DNA of 64,000 nt from JADKAC01 sp964492065 (GCA_964492065.1 CAZBHH010000013.1:1-64000), one strand, 5' to 3'. Counted from the stretch's first letter, positions 9,493-19,100 are shown. The notes: generated by a model not told the origin, from the sequence alone. Program-made: numbers and translations.

Positions 9493-10482
9493 TTACCGGT
9501 TGGCTTGTGCTTTTGATTTTTCAAGCGCCGAATATTCTTCGCGGATGATATACGTCGGACGCCCTTTTATTTCCTCGTATATGCGGGAGATATATTCTCC
9601 CATTATTCCGAGGATGATCAACATGATGCCCCCCATAAAAAAAACGGCGACGGTGAGAGTGGCCAGGCCGGGCTGATCTGTTGAAGGATAGGTAAAAATG
9701 CTGATACCAAACAGCTTGTTGAGTATGTATAACATGCCGATAAAAAAACTGGGAACGGCAAACAACAGCCCGAGATACGTGGCAAACCGCAGCGGTTTAT
9801 TGGAGAATCCAAACCATCCGTCTAATGCCAGGGCGAGCAATTTGCCGAAACTGTACTTCGAATCGCCACCTGCCCGTTTTGGCCGGGCGTATTTTACTCC
9901 TGTCTGATTGAATCCCGCATAAGCCCGCAAGCCCCGCAGGAACCTGTTGCGCTCGGGGAATTCCCGCAGCATGATGTCCACCACCCTTCGGTCTATCAAA
10001 CCAAAATCCCCCGAATGCAACGGTATGTGTATAGCACTGCCTTTGTGCATCAGGTAATAAAAGGTGCGGTAGGCGATATTCAGTATTGCATTACCCTCCC
10101 TGCTCTCCCTGATCGCATATACAACTTCATACCCCTGCTCCCATCGAGCGATTAATTCAGCAATTACTTCGGGCGGATCCTGTAAATCGGCATCCATCAT
10201 GACGATAGCCCGGCCTCTCGCTATTGACATACCTGCAGATAAAGCGGGCTGATGCCCAAAATTGCGGGACAGGTGTATTACCCGCACGGTATCGTCATTA
10301 TCTGCCAGTCGGTTGAGCAGTGCAGCGGTGTTGTCGCCGGATCCATCATTTACGAAAATCAATTCGGAAGTTTTATTCCATGCGGAGCGACATAGGGATA
10401 TGGCCTGGTAAAATTCGGGTAGCACCTGCTGTTCGTTGAAAGCGGGAACGACAATGGAAATATCTGGTTGCTGATGAATCAC
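9493..10482 (-). CDS. Membrane-anchored glycosyltransferase family 2 (DPM1/GtrB-like)
   Basis: A 329-aa inner-membrane enzyme with a cytosolic GT-A domain followed by two C-terminal membrane spans (around residues 235-260 and 275-300). It begins with PDISIVVPAFNEQQVLPEFY and has the DADLQDPPEV metal/donor motif near residue 95. These features match polyprenyl-phosphate sugar transferases, which load a sugar onto undecaprenyl phosphate for use on the periplasmic side. The start codon is GTG. It lies 34 nt downstream of the M1 peptidase gene on the same strand, so read-through from that gene is possible. The sugar is unknown. Confidence 0.88.
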   Translation of the reverse strand: MIHQQPDISIVVPAFNEQQVLPEFYQAISLCRSAWNKTSELIFVNDGSGDNTAALLNRLADNDDTVRVIHLSRNFGHQPALSAGMSIARGRAIVMMDADLQDPPEVIAELIARWEQGYEVVYAIRESREGNAILNIAYRTFYYLMHKGSAIHIPLHSGDFGLIDRRVVDIMLREFPERNRFLRGLRAYAGFNQTGVKYARPKRAGGDSKYSFGKLLALALDGWFGFSNKPLRFATYLGLLFAVPSFFIGMLYILNKLFGISIFTYPSTDQPGLATLTVAVFFMGGIMLIILGIMGEYISRIYEEIKGRPTYIIREEYSALEKSKAQANR

Positions 10483-10516
10483 ACTTCCAAATTAAATAAT
10501 TTAAATGTTACGCGAT

Positions 10517-13500
10517 TTACAACTTCAAAGTCCGCAGGTACTCAAACAAGTTCAGCTTGTCAATATTAATCAGGCAACTGATGTACTGCGTGTAATTTCC
10601 TGCGTAGAGATCCGGAAAATCCTCCGAAGCAAGCAGCGGAAAATATATTTCCAAACCGTTTTCAATCAAATTGACCATGAGCCCGGCATCGTACTGAAAA
10701 GCGGAAGTATTTCCCGGCAACTGCCCGCCGTTAAAGCCGAAATCGCCAAACAGGGCAAACGGCGTTTTGGGAATATTTACAACGAGGTTCATCGCAACTA
10801 ATACATTATCACTGGTGCTCACTCCCGGCTTATAATAGGGCACTTTAAAAAAGCCGTTGCCGCGATACATCTGATTGCTCAAAAAAGCGCCTTCGGTATT
10901 TCTCGCCAGGTAAATGGAATTGTAAGCATAGTCGTATGCGCCGTTGGTTCCTGCAAGAGTGAGCGCATACCGGTCGTCCAGCTCCGCATTACCCGTTGCA
11001 AACACATAACCGGCAAACACACGCATGCCGATACCTCTTTTATAATGCGGGAATTTTATCTTCTGAATATATTCGGCAGAAAAATTTACAAATTCCTCAT
11101 GTGCAACTCCATTGACATTTACCTGTAATGGAAATAAGATGTCATCCCGTTGCAGGCTGTATCGTGCCGAATAATACCAATTGTCCTCGGTAAATGTATA
11201 GTCAATCACACTGTTATCACCTGCAATTGCGTAAAATGAATTTTCACGGATAAAAGCAGACTTTAATTGTATATACTGGGTGAGCGCTGAAGTAAATGTG
11301 GCGGGTTGAATATCCAAATCCAGTTGGGGTTGCAATTTAAAATACGCATCTTCGGGATGCGGGCCTACGTGATAGTGGGCTGCAAATACCGACAATCGCA
11401 TGCGGTTGAAAGCTCCCTTTGCAGGAAATACATTCAGCCCAACGGAGCCCTGCCCTACCAGCGTCTTTGATTTAAATGCATACATGGGCGCAAACACGTA
11501 TTCCAGTTTCGGAGCAGGGAAAGTGCTGTTCCAAAATCCCAATCCCAGCATAAACCCGTCGTGCGCATTTACGCCAAAAAGCGGCGCTACGGTAATAGAA
11601 GTTTTATACGGATTATCCGGTGCCAGGAACGGTTTTATTTGCAGCGGTTCCACTTTGCGCAATACACCTTTTAATCTGCTTGTGTTGTTCTCGCGGTTGT
11701 AATCGGGAATGGTCTCATTGGCATCGATACGCACATGTGTTATTTTTTCACCTTTCGGCAATTGAACAAAAATGCTTTGCGTTCCAAGAAAACCGCGTTG
11801 CCATTCGGTGCGCACTACACTGTCGCCATTCATTAACGACACCGGAAAAGGCGCCGCTATCTCTGTATTGTTATGAATGCGTACCGAAGCCACTGTTTTG
11901 CCCACCAGTACTTCCTTCACCCTGTAGTCAAGGCTGCGTTCACCCATCAATAACCCCTCGAAAAACCAACTTAAATCCTCACCTGTTTCCCGTTCCAGCA
12001 CTTCCCGGATATCTTCGGGATAGGGATGTTTGAATTTCCATTCTTTATAGTATTGCGCCATCACCCGGTCGAATTGACTCTGCCCTAAAAAGTCGGCGAG
12101 ATAGCCCATCAGGTACGCCGTTTTCATATACACGATAATGCCGTAGTTCACGGTACTGTATTCCGGCGCCGGCAATGCAACGGGTTGTGATTTATTCATC
12201 CGTTCGAGGCCTGCCGAAAGGATCTGCGATAACTGCATGATGTTTTTATCTTCGAATAATTGCACCTGCGGAAAATTTTCAACGCCCAATTCGCTTAAAT
12301 CCATTCCCCTTCCGTAATAGGTATCGAGATAGCGGTATTCATAATACGAATTGATGCCTTCATCCATCCAGGGATGCATTCTCTCGTTGGAACCCAATAC
12401 GCCATAAAACCAGTTATGCCCCACCTCGTGGGTGATGACATTATCCAAAGTCCGTGCATTACCCGATCTGCCGATAATGGTAATGGTGGGATATTCCATG
12501 CCTGCGCCGGCACTTAACGCACCTTCTACCGCCTGGGCAACATTCCAGGGATACTCGCCCACCCAATCGGAATAACTGTACACCGAACGGTTTAAATAGT
12601 CAACTGATTTTTTCCATAGATCGCCCTCGAGATTGGTAAAGTACGCCCAGGTGGTAACGGTGCGCTGCGACAAAGGCAACTGCACCTGCCCTTTCAGCAC
12701 GTGAAACCGCTTGTCGGCAAACCATGCAAAGTCGTGTGCATTTTCCAGCTTGTAGTGCAAGGTTTTGGTTTGGGCGGCGGAAGGCGGAAATGTCAAGTCT
12801 TCCGGGAAGGTGGTAATGGCATTGGTCGCTATTGCCCTTTGGTTCAGGAATTCCAGTTCACTTTGCGTCTGCAGATCACCGCTCGCCGCCACTATGTAAT
12901 TTCCGGGTACGGTAATATACACGTCAAAATTGCCGTATTCGGAGTAAAATTCTCCCTGGTTTAAGAAGGGAATGGGATGCCAGCCCTTGCGGTCATACAC
13001 CGCCGGCTTGGGATACCATTGCGTTATTTGATACGACTGTTCGCTGTGCCCCAATCTCGAAAATTCTGAAGAGGGAATTTTCACCCGGAAGGGCGTCGTA
13101 ATAATAACAGTAGCGCCGGGGAAAATGGGTGATTGCGGCTGCAACACGCCGATATCGGGGTTCTCAGTTTCCGTATTCCAACCGGCAGCAGCACCGTTAA
13201 CCATAAAACGGAGCGAATCCATAAATCCGAAGTCCGACTGCTTCGCTTCCAGCATTTTAAAAGACTTTGTCGTTGCAAACTCTCTTGCCAGAGCGGTTTC
13301 GGTACCCTTGTAGGCATTGGGCCATACATGCATCCAAATCCGATGTAAAGTATCGGGCGAATTATTGGTGTAAGTAATTGTAATATCGCCGCCTAGCATG
13401 TGATTTACATCGTCCAGGCTTACGTGAATTTCATAATCCACATCCTGCTGCCAATAACTCGAGGTCTGCGCAACGGCTTTAGTGAGTATATTGAACCCGC

Positions 13501-13528
13501 AAAAGAGCAAAAAGAGGTATTTACGCAT
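10517..13528 (-). CDS. M1 family zinc metallopeptidase, exported
   Basis: A 1003-aa exported protein whose N-terminal stretch, with LFLLFCGFNILTKAVAQ, is a signal peptide. The middle has the gluzincin site HEVGHNW (367-373) with the third ligand Glu about 18 residues later in MDEGINSYYEYRY, as in M1 aminopeptidases. The N-terminal beta domain (about 30-230) also fits. The C-terminal 350 residues are rich in alternating beta-strand pattern with many Tyr/Phe, resembling an outer-membrane barrel or beta-sandwich rather than the usual M1 helical domain. I see no type IX sorting tail. Probable function: periplasmic or surface peptide digestion. Confidence 0.85.
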   Translation of the reverse strand: MRKYLFLLFCGFNILTKAVAQTSSYWQQDVDYEIHVSLDDVNHMLGGDITITYTNNSPDTLHRIWMHVWPNAYKGTETALAREFATTKSFKMLEAKQSDFGFMDSLRFMVNGAAAGWNTETENPDIGVLQPQSPIFPGATVIITTPFRVKIPSSEFSRLGHSEQSYQITQWYPKPAVYDRKGWHPIPFLNQGEFYSEYGNFDVYITVPGNYIVAASGDLQTQSELEFLNQRAIATNAITTFPEDLTFPPSAAQTKTLHYKLENAHDFAWFADKRFHVLKGQVQLPLSQRTVTTWAYFTNLEGDLWKKSVDYLNRSVYSYSDWVGEYPWNVAQAVEGALSAGAGMEYPTITIIGRSGNARTLDNVITHEVGHNWFYGVLGSNERMHPWMDEGINSYYEYRYLDTYYGRGMDLSELGVENFPQVQLFEDKNIMQLSQILSAGLERMNKSQPVALPAPEYSTVNYGIIVYMKTAYLMGYLADFLGQSQFDRVMAQYYKEWKFKHPYPEDIREVLERETGEDLSWFFEGLLMGERSLDYRVKEVLVGKTVASVRIHNNTEIAAPFPVSLMNGDSVVRTEWQRGFLGTQSIFVQLPKGEKITHVRIDANETIPDYNRENNTSRLKGVLRKVEPLQIKPFLAPDNPYKTSITVAPLFGVNAHDGFMLGLGFWNSTFPAPKLEYVFAPMYAFKSKTLVGQGSVGLNVFPAKGAFNRMRLSVFAAHYHVGPHPEDAYFKLQPQLDLDIQPATFTSALTQYIQLKSAFIRENSFYAIAGDNSVIDYTFTEDNWYYSARYSLQRDDILFPLQVNVNGVAHEEFVNFSAEYIQKIKFPHYKRGIGMRVFAGYVFATGNAELDDRYALTLAGTNGAYDYAYNSIYLARNTEGAFLSNQMYRGNGFFKVPYYKPGVSTSDNVLVAMNLVVNIPKTPFALFGDFGFNGGQLPGNTSAFQYDAGLMVNLIENGLEIYFPLLASEDFPDLYAGNYTQYISCLINIDKLNLFEYLRTLKL

Positions 13529-13611
13529 GATTATGAACGCTTGTTTATTGCCGGCGAAGTTAATAAGAATGCGTTGGAACTGATTTAACCGCTTTTTCCG
13601 TTGATTAACCG

Positions 13612-13619
13612 TAAATTTG
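13612..13619 (+). promoter_or_regulatory. Putative -7 box of the TPR gene
   Basis: TAAATTTG matches TAnnTTTG exactly and ends 7 nt before the ATG at 13627. The predicted transcription start is within 1-2 nt of the start codon, a second possible near-leaderless case. Confidence 0.35.
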
Positions 13620-13626
13620 TACCGCT

Positions 13627-15042
13627 ATGCACAAGCCTGATTTTGATGATTTTGCCGATGAAACTGACCTGGTTGAATTGATTGAGTTGTTCGAGCACTT
13701 CATCGAAACAAAAGAGCAGCATTTTTTCGACGAAGAAGCCCTGGAACGCATTCTCGGGTTCTATGAAATGCGCCACGATTTTGAAAAAATGGAATTGGTG
13801 GCGAATTACGCTATCGAACAAAACCCGTATTCTTCCGAATTCCTGATCCGCAAGGCTGAACTGCTGTTGCAAAAAAAGGAATACACCGCCTGTCTCGAAT
13901 GGCTGGAGAAAGCAAACATCTTAGACAGCCGGGATATTGACATCTATCTCATCAAAAGCGATGTGTTTATCGAGACAAATGCAATTGATGCCGCCCGTGA
14001 GATTTTGGAATATGCCTTACAAGTGGTTGACACCGACGAGCACGATGTGATCTATGCGCAATTGTGCGATATTTTCGAGATGAAAGAGGATTTTGAATCC
14101 GCCTATGAAGTTTTGGAGAAAGCCCTCACCCTGAATCCGCAAAGCGAAGATGCGCTGCATAAAACGGCGCATATTGTGGATATGACAGACAAATTTGAAG
14201 AGAGCATTTTACTGCATACAAAAATCCTTGAAAAAGACCCTTACCTCTGGTTGGCCTGGTACAACCTCGGCCGGGCTTATACCGGCATCGGGTTATTTGA
14301 AAAGGCGATAGAAGCCTTTGAATTCGTAAATGCCATTAACGAAGATTACGATCTCGCTTACCGCGAAGCTGCGGAAGTGTATTACCGCAAAGAAGAGTTT
14401 GATAAGGCGATACGCATGTTCGAAACAGCTCATGAAAAAAGCGGTGGCTTTGAAGATTACAGCTTCCGCATCGGCTTATGCTACGAACGGATGGAGCGGC
14501 TGAAAGAAGCGAGATTCCAATACAGGAAATCGGTGCGGTTCGATCCGTTTTTAGATGAAGCGCTCTTTCGCATCGGCGAAACATACCGCCTGGAAGGGCG
14601 CTATGAGGCCGCAATCGTCAATTACAAAAAAGCGTTGAAAATCGACGAAGAAAACGATTTTTATCTGACGGCACTCATACGGTTGTATCAAAAGACCGAC
14701 CGTCCCGAAGAGGCGTTGATATACCAGCGCAGGCTCGTTAACTGCCGTGCGGATGTTCCGGGATATTGGGTGGATCTCATTGAATGGTTGTACTTATACG
14801 AAGCTTTCGGCGAGGCGCTGGAAGTTATAACCGACGCATTTAACCGCTGCGGCGCTTTTGTGGAATTTTACTACCTGCAAAGCTTGTTGCTATGGAGAAC
14901 AGGAAAACACAAGGAAAGTTTAGGTGCGCTGGAGCACGCTTTGACAACGGATAACAAACACTTCGGGATACTCATTGACCTGGACGCCGAGTTTTGCCAA
15001 TTACCCGATGTATTGGCGCTGGTGCATTTATATAAAAATTAA
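13627..15042 (+). CDS. Tetratricopeptide repeat protein
   Basis: A 471-aa soluble protein made almost wholly of TPR-like helical pairs. Examples are the repeats with LWLAWYNLGRAYTGIGLFEKAIE-type spacing around residues 195-235 and DEALFRIGETYRLEGRYEAA around 315-335. The N-terminus is strongly acidic (FDDFADETDLVELIELFEHF). There is no signal peptide or catalytic motif. It is probably a protein-protein interaction scaffold; similar acidic-headed TPR proteins are common in Bacteroidota without assigned function. The gene is divergent from the M1 peptidase gene and its stop codon overlaps the stop of the convergent methyltransferase gene. Confidence 0.85.
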   Translation: MHKPDFDDFADETDLVELIELFEHFIETKEQHFFDEEALERILGFYEMRHDFEKMELVANYAIEQNPYSSEFLIRKAELLLQKKEYTACLEWLEKANILDSRDIDIYLIKSDVFIETNAIDAAREILEYALQVVDTDEHDVIYAQLCDIFEMKEDFESAYEVLEKALTLNPQSEDALHKTAHIVDMTDKFEESILLHTKILEKDPYLWLAWYNLGRAYTGIGLFEKAIEAFEFVNAINEDYDLAYREAAEVYYRKEEFDKAIRMFETAHEKSGGFEDYSFRIGLCYERMERLKEARFQYRKSVRFDPFLDEALFRIGETYRLEGRYEAAIVNYKKALKIDEENDFYLTALIRLYQKTDRPEEALIYQRRLVNCRADVPGYWVDLIEWLYLYEAFGEALEVITDAFNRCGAFVEFYYLQSLLLWRTGKHKESLGALEHALTTDNKHFGILIDLDAEFCQLPDVLALVHLYKN

Positions 15043-15623
15043 AGCGACCTTTTTTCCAGGCAGATAAATAATTCGCTGCCTGCTCGCGGCTCTATGGAAT
15101 TGTAGCAGGGCGCAAACGTGTGGAAGCGGAATAGTGGTTCGAAAATTTTCCGGTACTCCCCGGCAGTACCGCCAAACGGAGGGCCTTCCTTATCGAATGC
15201 CCTGTTGAACAACACGCCTGTAAGTTTACCGGAAGGTACCAACAGTGAGTGCATCTTCAAAGCATACGCTTCCCTGTCCGAAGGTTGCAATGCACAAAAA
15301 AATGTCTGCTCAATAATGAGATCGAATTGACCATCCAGGGCAAAAAAATCGGAATGTATCAATCGAATAGATGTATTGCCTTTGAATTTCTCCCTCAACC
15401 TGTCAATGGCAACTTCGGAAATATCCACAACAGTGATATGTGTAAAACCCGATTGCAACAGGTACTCCGCCTCATGGGCATTGCCGCATCCGGGAATTAG
15501 TACAGAGACATTCCGGTCTTTCAATTGATCGATATACGCCTGTAACGGAGGCGAAACCCCACCGAGATCCCAGCCGGTATTGCCCTCGATATAACGGCTG
15601 TCCCAGAATTGCGCATCTAACAT
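15039..15623 (-). CDS. TPMT-like SAM-dependent methyltransferase
   Basis: A 194-aa class I methyltransferase of the thiopurine S-methyltransferase superfamily. It opens with the family signature FWDSRYIEGNTGWDLG and has SAM motif I as VLIPGCGNAHEAEYL (about residues 40-54). The motif II acidic residue is in ITVVDISEVAI, and QTFFCAL lies near the position of the family's E-x-x-F-x-x-A segment. Relatives methylate thiols, selenium, tellurium or halides. The real substrate is unknown. It is a stand-alone cytoplasmic gene, convergent with the TPR gene with a 4-nt overlap at the stops. Confidence 0.85.
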   Translation of the reverse strand: MLDAQFWDSRYIEGNTGWDLGGVSPPLQAYIDQLKDRNVSVLIPGCGNAHEAEYLLQSGFTHITVVDISEVAIDRLREKFKGNTSIRLIHSDFFALDGQFDLIIEQTFFCALQPSDREAYALKMHSLLVPSGKLTGVLFNRAFDKEGPPFGGTAGEYRKIFEPLFRFHTFAPCYNSIEPRAGSELFICLEKRSL

Positions 15624-15714
15624 GGCTATAAAATTACCATTCTCCGGCTAAACCGATGGTTTAATATTTTGAGGCAATATAAAATAATACCCAATCAGAG
15701 TTAGCTATGTTTTC

Positions 15715-15722
15715 TAATTTTG
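15715..15722 (+). promoter_or_regulatory. Putative -7 box of the comA-DUF368-aroE operon
   Basis: TAATTTTG matches TAnnTTTG exactly, 21 nt before the ATG at 15744, leaving a leader of about 15 nt. It is the only good match in the divergent gap between the methyltransferase gene and this operon. Confidence 0.5.
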
Positions 15723-15743
15723 CGCCAATCAAAAAATGCAAGT

Positions 15744-16505
15744 ATGAATTTCGAAATGAGCAATTTACCTCCCCGCAATACAAAACCGAGAACTCTGGGT
15801 ATCACGATGGTAATGGATAAAGGGATGAGTGTAAGGGAGGCTGAAGACCTGATGAGCGTGGGGGAACCTTATATTGACCTGATAAAACTCGGCTTCGGAA
15901 CCGCTTTTGTTACGCCGCATCTCGAAAAAAAACTTGCCGTTTATAAAAGCGCCAATATGCCCGTGTATTTGGGCGGCACCATGTTCGAAGCATTTGTCAT
16001 ACGCAACCAGTTTGACGATTACATGCGCTTACTCGATAAGTACAAATTGGAATTTGCAGAAGTGAGCGACGGTTCAATCGATTTAGACCACGATAAAAAA
16101 TGCGAATACATCCGCAAATTATCGGCGCACTACAACGTATTGTCAGAGGTGGGTTCAAAAGACGATAAAAAAGTACTGGCGCCGTATGTGTGGATAGATC
16201 TGATGACCAGGGAAATTGCCGCCGGCAGTTTTAAAGTAATTGCAGAGGCGAGAGAGAGCGGCACTGTAGGCATATACCGCGAAAAAGGAGAAGTGCGTGG
16301 CGATTTGATCGATGAAATACTCACTAAAGTACCCCAGGAAAAAATCATCTGGGAAGCGCCGATTAAATCACAACAGGTATGGTTTATCAAGCTATTGGGA
16401 AGCAACGTGAATCTCGGCAATATTGCCCCCAATGAAGTAATTGCCCTTGAGACATTGCGCATGGGATTGCGGGGAGACACGTTTCATCACTTCCTCAAAA
16501 AATAA
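15744..16505 (+). CDS. comA: Phosphosulfolactate synthase
   Basis: A TIM-barrel enzyme of 253 aa that adds sulfite to phosphoenolpyruvate to give (R)-phosphosulfolactate. The reaction is known from coenzyme M synthesis in methanogens and sulfolactate formation in Bacillus. Family landmarks are GITMVMDKGMS, DLIKLGFGTAFV, VYLGGTMFEAF, EVSDGS and, near the end, ESGTVGIYREKGEVR and IIWEAPIKSQQVWFI. I start at MNFEMSNLPPR (15744) because the upstream codons from 15720 overlap the promoter box. No sulfolactate-processing phosphatase or CoM genes are present. In this phylum the product may feed sulfonate or sulfonolipid chemistry; that is inference. Confidence 0.88.
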   Translation: MNFEMSNLPPRNTKPRTLGITMVMDKGMSVREAEDLMSVGEPYIDLIKLGFGTAFVTPHLEKKLAVYKSANMPVYLGGTMFEAFVIRNQFDDYMRLLDKYKLEFAEVSDGSIDLDHDKKCEYIRKLSAHYNVLSEVGSKDDKKVLAPYVWIDLMTREIAAGSFKVIAEARESGTVGIYREKGEVRGDLIDEILTKVPQEKIIWEAPIKSQQVWFIKLLGSNVNLGNIAPNEVIALETLRMGLRGDTFHHFLKK

Positions 16506-16510
16506 ACAGA

Positions 16511-17449
16511 ATGCTCAACTTAATTAAGAAGTATTATACCCTTACGCTCAAAGGGCTGGCTATGGGTGCGGCTGATGTGGTGCCCGGCGTGTCGGGAGGT
16601 ACCATTGCTTTTATATCAGGTATTTATGAGGAACTGATAGACTCGATCAAGGCAATTGATTTGCAGGCGTTCAAACTGCTGTTTACGAAAGGTATTCCCT
16701 CCTTCTGGAAAAAAATTAACGGATGGTTTTTATTGTTCCTGGTTTTGGGTATCGGCATCAGTATTATTTCGCTTTCCAAACTTATTCTGTACCTGCTCAA
16801 CAACTATCCCACACTGCTTTGGTCATTCTTCTTCGGGTTGGTAGTCGCATCGGCAATTTACGTGGGTACTACCATTAAGAAATGGAATGTGCAGATAGTA
16901 ATCGGGCTGCTGGCAGGCGGCGCACTGGCCTATTATATTACTATTGCCACACCCACACAAGGGCCTACCGAGTTATGGTTTGTTTTTGTTACAGGCGCAA
17001 TTGCTATCTGCGCCATGATCCTGCCCGGCATTTCCGGTAGTTTTATCATGTTGCTGATGGGCATGTACGAATTTATACTGAATTCCCTTACTTCATTGAA
17101 AATAGCCGTAATACTCACTTTCATAGCCGGTGCATCTATCGGCATTATCAGCTTTTCTCACCTGTTGTCATGGATGCTGCGCAAGTATCACAATGTAACT
17201 ATTTCCATTCTCACCGGGTTCATGGTCGGCTCGCTGAATAAAGTCTGGCCCTGGAAACAGGTGATGGAGACTAAAATAGTCCACGGCAAAGAAGTTGTGA
17301 TGAAAGAAATAAATGTATTACCCGCTGCGTATTCGGAAGTAACCGGGAAACCCGATTACCTGATTCCATGTATCCTGCTCATGCTTTTTGGCTTAGTATC
17401 CATATTTACTATTGAATACTTTGCCGGCAAAAAAAAGAAATTAATTTGA
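16511..17449 (+). CDS. DUF368 membrane protein (polyprenyl-phosphate flippase family)
   Basis: A 312-aa polytopic inner-membrane protein with about eight to nine hydrophobic segments. The N-terminal GLAMGAADVVPGVSGGTIAF signature and the related internal repeat AICAMILPGISGSFIML (about residues 165-181) identify DUF368, a family shown in other bacteria to recycle undecaprenyl phosphate across the membrane (PopT). The two similar motifs suggest an internal inverted duplication. It starts 5 nt after comA and is followed 16 nt later by aroE, so it is part of one operon. A link to envelope biogenesis is expected; the tie to comA is not explained. Confidence 0.85.
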   Translation: MLNLIKKYYTLTLKGLAMGAADVVPGVSGGTIAFISGIYEELIDSIKAIDLQAFKLLFTKGIPSFWKKINGWFLLFLVLGIGISIISLSKLILYLLNNYPTLLWSFFFGLVVASAIYVGTTIKKWNVQIVIGLLAGGALAYYITIATPTQGPTELWFVFVTGAIAICAMILPGISGSFIMLLMGMYEFILNSLTSLKIAVILTFIAGASIGIISFSHLLSWMLRKYHNVTISILTGFMVGSLNKVWPWKQVMETKIVHGKEVVMKEINVLPAAYSEVTGKPDYLIPCILLMLFGLVSIFTIEYFAGKKKKLI

Positions 17450-17465
17450 TACAACCTTCTATACC

Positions 17466-18194
17466 ATGCGACGGTTTGGCTTAATCGGGTATCCTTTGAC
17501 GCATTCTTTTTCCGCCGACTATTTCCAGGCGAAATTCAGGGAGCTGGAAATTACAGATTGCCAATATGAGTTATTTGAATTGAATGAAATCGATTACGTA
17601 AAACTGTTGTTTCAATCTTATACTGATCTCGAGGGATTAAACGTTACCATCCCTTACAAAGAGAGTATAATCCCCTATCTGGACGATTTGGATGAAGCTG
17701 CGGGGGCAATAGGTGCGGTAAATTGTATTCAGATCAAAAATGGGATAAAGACCGGTTTTAATACCGATTATCTCGGATTCACAGGTTCACTTAAACATAT
17801 TGATTTCAGCAATAAAACCGCTCTTGTATTCGGCAATGGAGGCGCATCGAAAGCGGTACAATTCGGCTTGAATTTAATGGGCTTTCGGACCACCGTCGTT
17901 TCGAGGCAACCGTCGAAAGAGCAATTGGGATATGCGGAACTTACAGGTGCAATCATTGCAGAGACGGGGCTGCTCATCAACACAACGCCGCTGGGCATGT
18001 ATCCCGAAGTAGAGGCAAAACCGGGAATACCGTACACTCACATCCACGCCGGACAATGGGCATACGATTTAATCTACAATCCCACAATTACAAAATTCCT
18101 TGAAGCCGCCGCGGCTCAGGGCGCACAGACAATTAACGGTGCAGCTATGTTGAAAATACAAGCGGAAGAGAGCTGGAATATATGGAATGCGTAG
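17466..18194 (+). CDS. aroE: Shikimate dehydrogenase
   Basis: NADPH-dependent reduction of 3-dehydroshikimate to shikimate in aromatic amino acid synthesis, cytoplasmic, 242 aa. This is short for the family (usually 260-290) but typical of Bacteroidota. It has the substrate-binding start LIGYPLTHSFSADYF, the catalytic Lys in NVTIPYKESI, Asp in NTDYLGF and the nucleotide-binding GNGGASKAV loop. A C-terminal GAAMLKIQAEESWNIW helix closes the domain. It is the last gene of the comA operon and abuts the convergent DUF6089 gene with no spacer. Confidence 0.95.
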   Translation: MRRFGLIGYPLTHSFSADYFQAKFRELEITDCQYELFELNEIDYVKLLFQSYTDLEGLNVTIPYKESIIPYLDDLDEAAGAIGAVNCIQIKNGIKTGFNTDYLGFTGSLKHIDFSNKTALVFGNGGASKAVQFGLNLMGFRTTVVSRQPSKEQLGYAELTGAIIAETGLLINTTPLGMYPEVEAKPGIPYTHIHAGQWAYDLIYNPTITKFLEAAAAQGAQTINGAAMLKIQAEESWNIWNA

Positions 18195-19100
18195 TTAATT
18201 TTTTTCATTAAAATAGCATTTCAAATTACTCTTGTATTTTTTAGTAACCGTAAAGTGATACGTCAGCGTAAACATCCCGCCAAAAATATAGGTATCGTTA
18301 TTGGCAGGGTTGCCCCTGCCATTTTCCGGAAGTGTCCAGGTGGGTTGTGAACCGTCAGACCTGTCGGACAGAGCTGCGGCCATTGCGGCGGTTTCGGGAT
18401 CCAGATATTCATAAAAATAATTGGGGTTCGCATAAGTACCGCTGACATCGTCAATATAATCCGTAGTTGTAAACCGGCACGCCATTTCCAGGCCGACAAC
18501 CCAATCATTATCCAGTAAATATCTAAAGCCGCCACCTATCGGAAAGCAAGCCTGCAACCGGGAGTATTTTTTCTTATCGGGGTAAGCGGGCAGTCCCTGC
18601 CCTTCGGTGCCTAATGGTTGCAGAGCCACCCATTGCCCGTTGTAATACGCCTGTGGATTAAACCAGAACCCGCCGACACCTCCATAAATATAAGGCGTCA
18701 TTTTCTTCTTGTAAGGGCCGGAAAACCGGCTCAGTCCTATTTCAACCATAGCCGAAGCTTCTACAATGGGCGATTTAAAACTCAGGTTCCTATAGTGCCT
18801 CCATGCGTTTTCCGTCAATGCATCATCACCCCTTAATTGCGCATAGGTTAAATTATACCTGAAAGCGATGTGTGGTACTACTTCCTGCCTGTAAATAAAT
18901 CCGATGGAAGCACGGGTAATCTGCGGGTCTATATCCCACCAAAAGGCACGTCCAATATTTTTTGAGCCGCCGAGGTCGCCGAGAAAGGAGGAAATGCCCA
19001 GGTTAATTCCATATTCGTGATTGCGCTCTTTGGACTGCGCCGTTGCACTTATGGCAATGCCGATAACAAACACGTAAAATACCAGACATCTTTCAGCCAT
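18195..19100 (-). CDS. DUF6089 family envelope protein, copy 1
   Basis: A 301-aa exported protein with an N-terminal signal segment (LVFYVFVIGIAISATAQS). The mature part is rich in alternating hydrophobic strands ending in aromatic residues, consistent with a small outer-membrane barrel. HEYGINLGISSFLGDLGG after the signal is the DUF6089 hallmark. GGVGGFWFNPQAYYNG and LQPLGTEGQGLPAYP are shared nearly word for word with the next gene upstream, showing tandem duplication. Function unknown; the family is largely confined to Bacteroidota. The gene ends directly against aroE. Confidence 0.85.
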   Translation of the reverse strand: MAERCLVFYVFVIGIAISATAQSKERNHEYGINLGISSFLGDLGGSKNIGRAFWWDIDPQITRASIGFIYRQEVVPHIAFRYNLTYAQLRGDDALTENAWRHYRNLSFKSPIVEASAMVEIGLSRFSGPYKKKMTPYIYGGVGGFWFNPQAYYNGQWVALQPLGTEGQGLPAYPDKKKYSRLQACFPIGGGFRYLLDNDWVVGLEMACRFTTTDYIDDVSGTYANPNYFYEYLDPETAAMAAALSDRSDGSQPTWTLPENGRGNPANNDTYIFGGMFTLTYHFTVTKKYKSNLKCYFNEKN

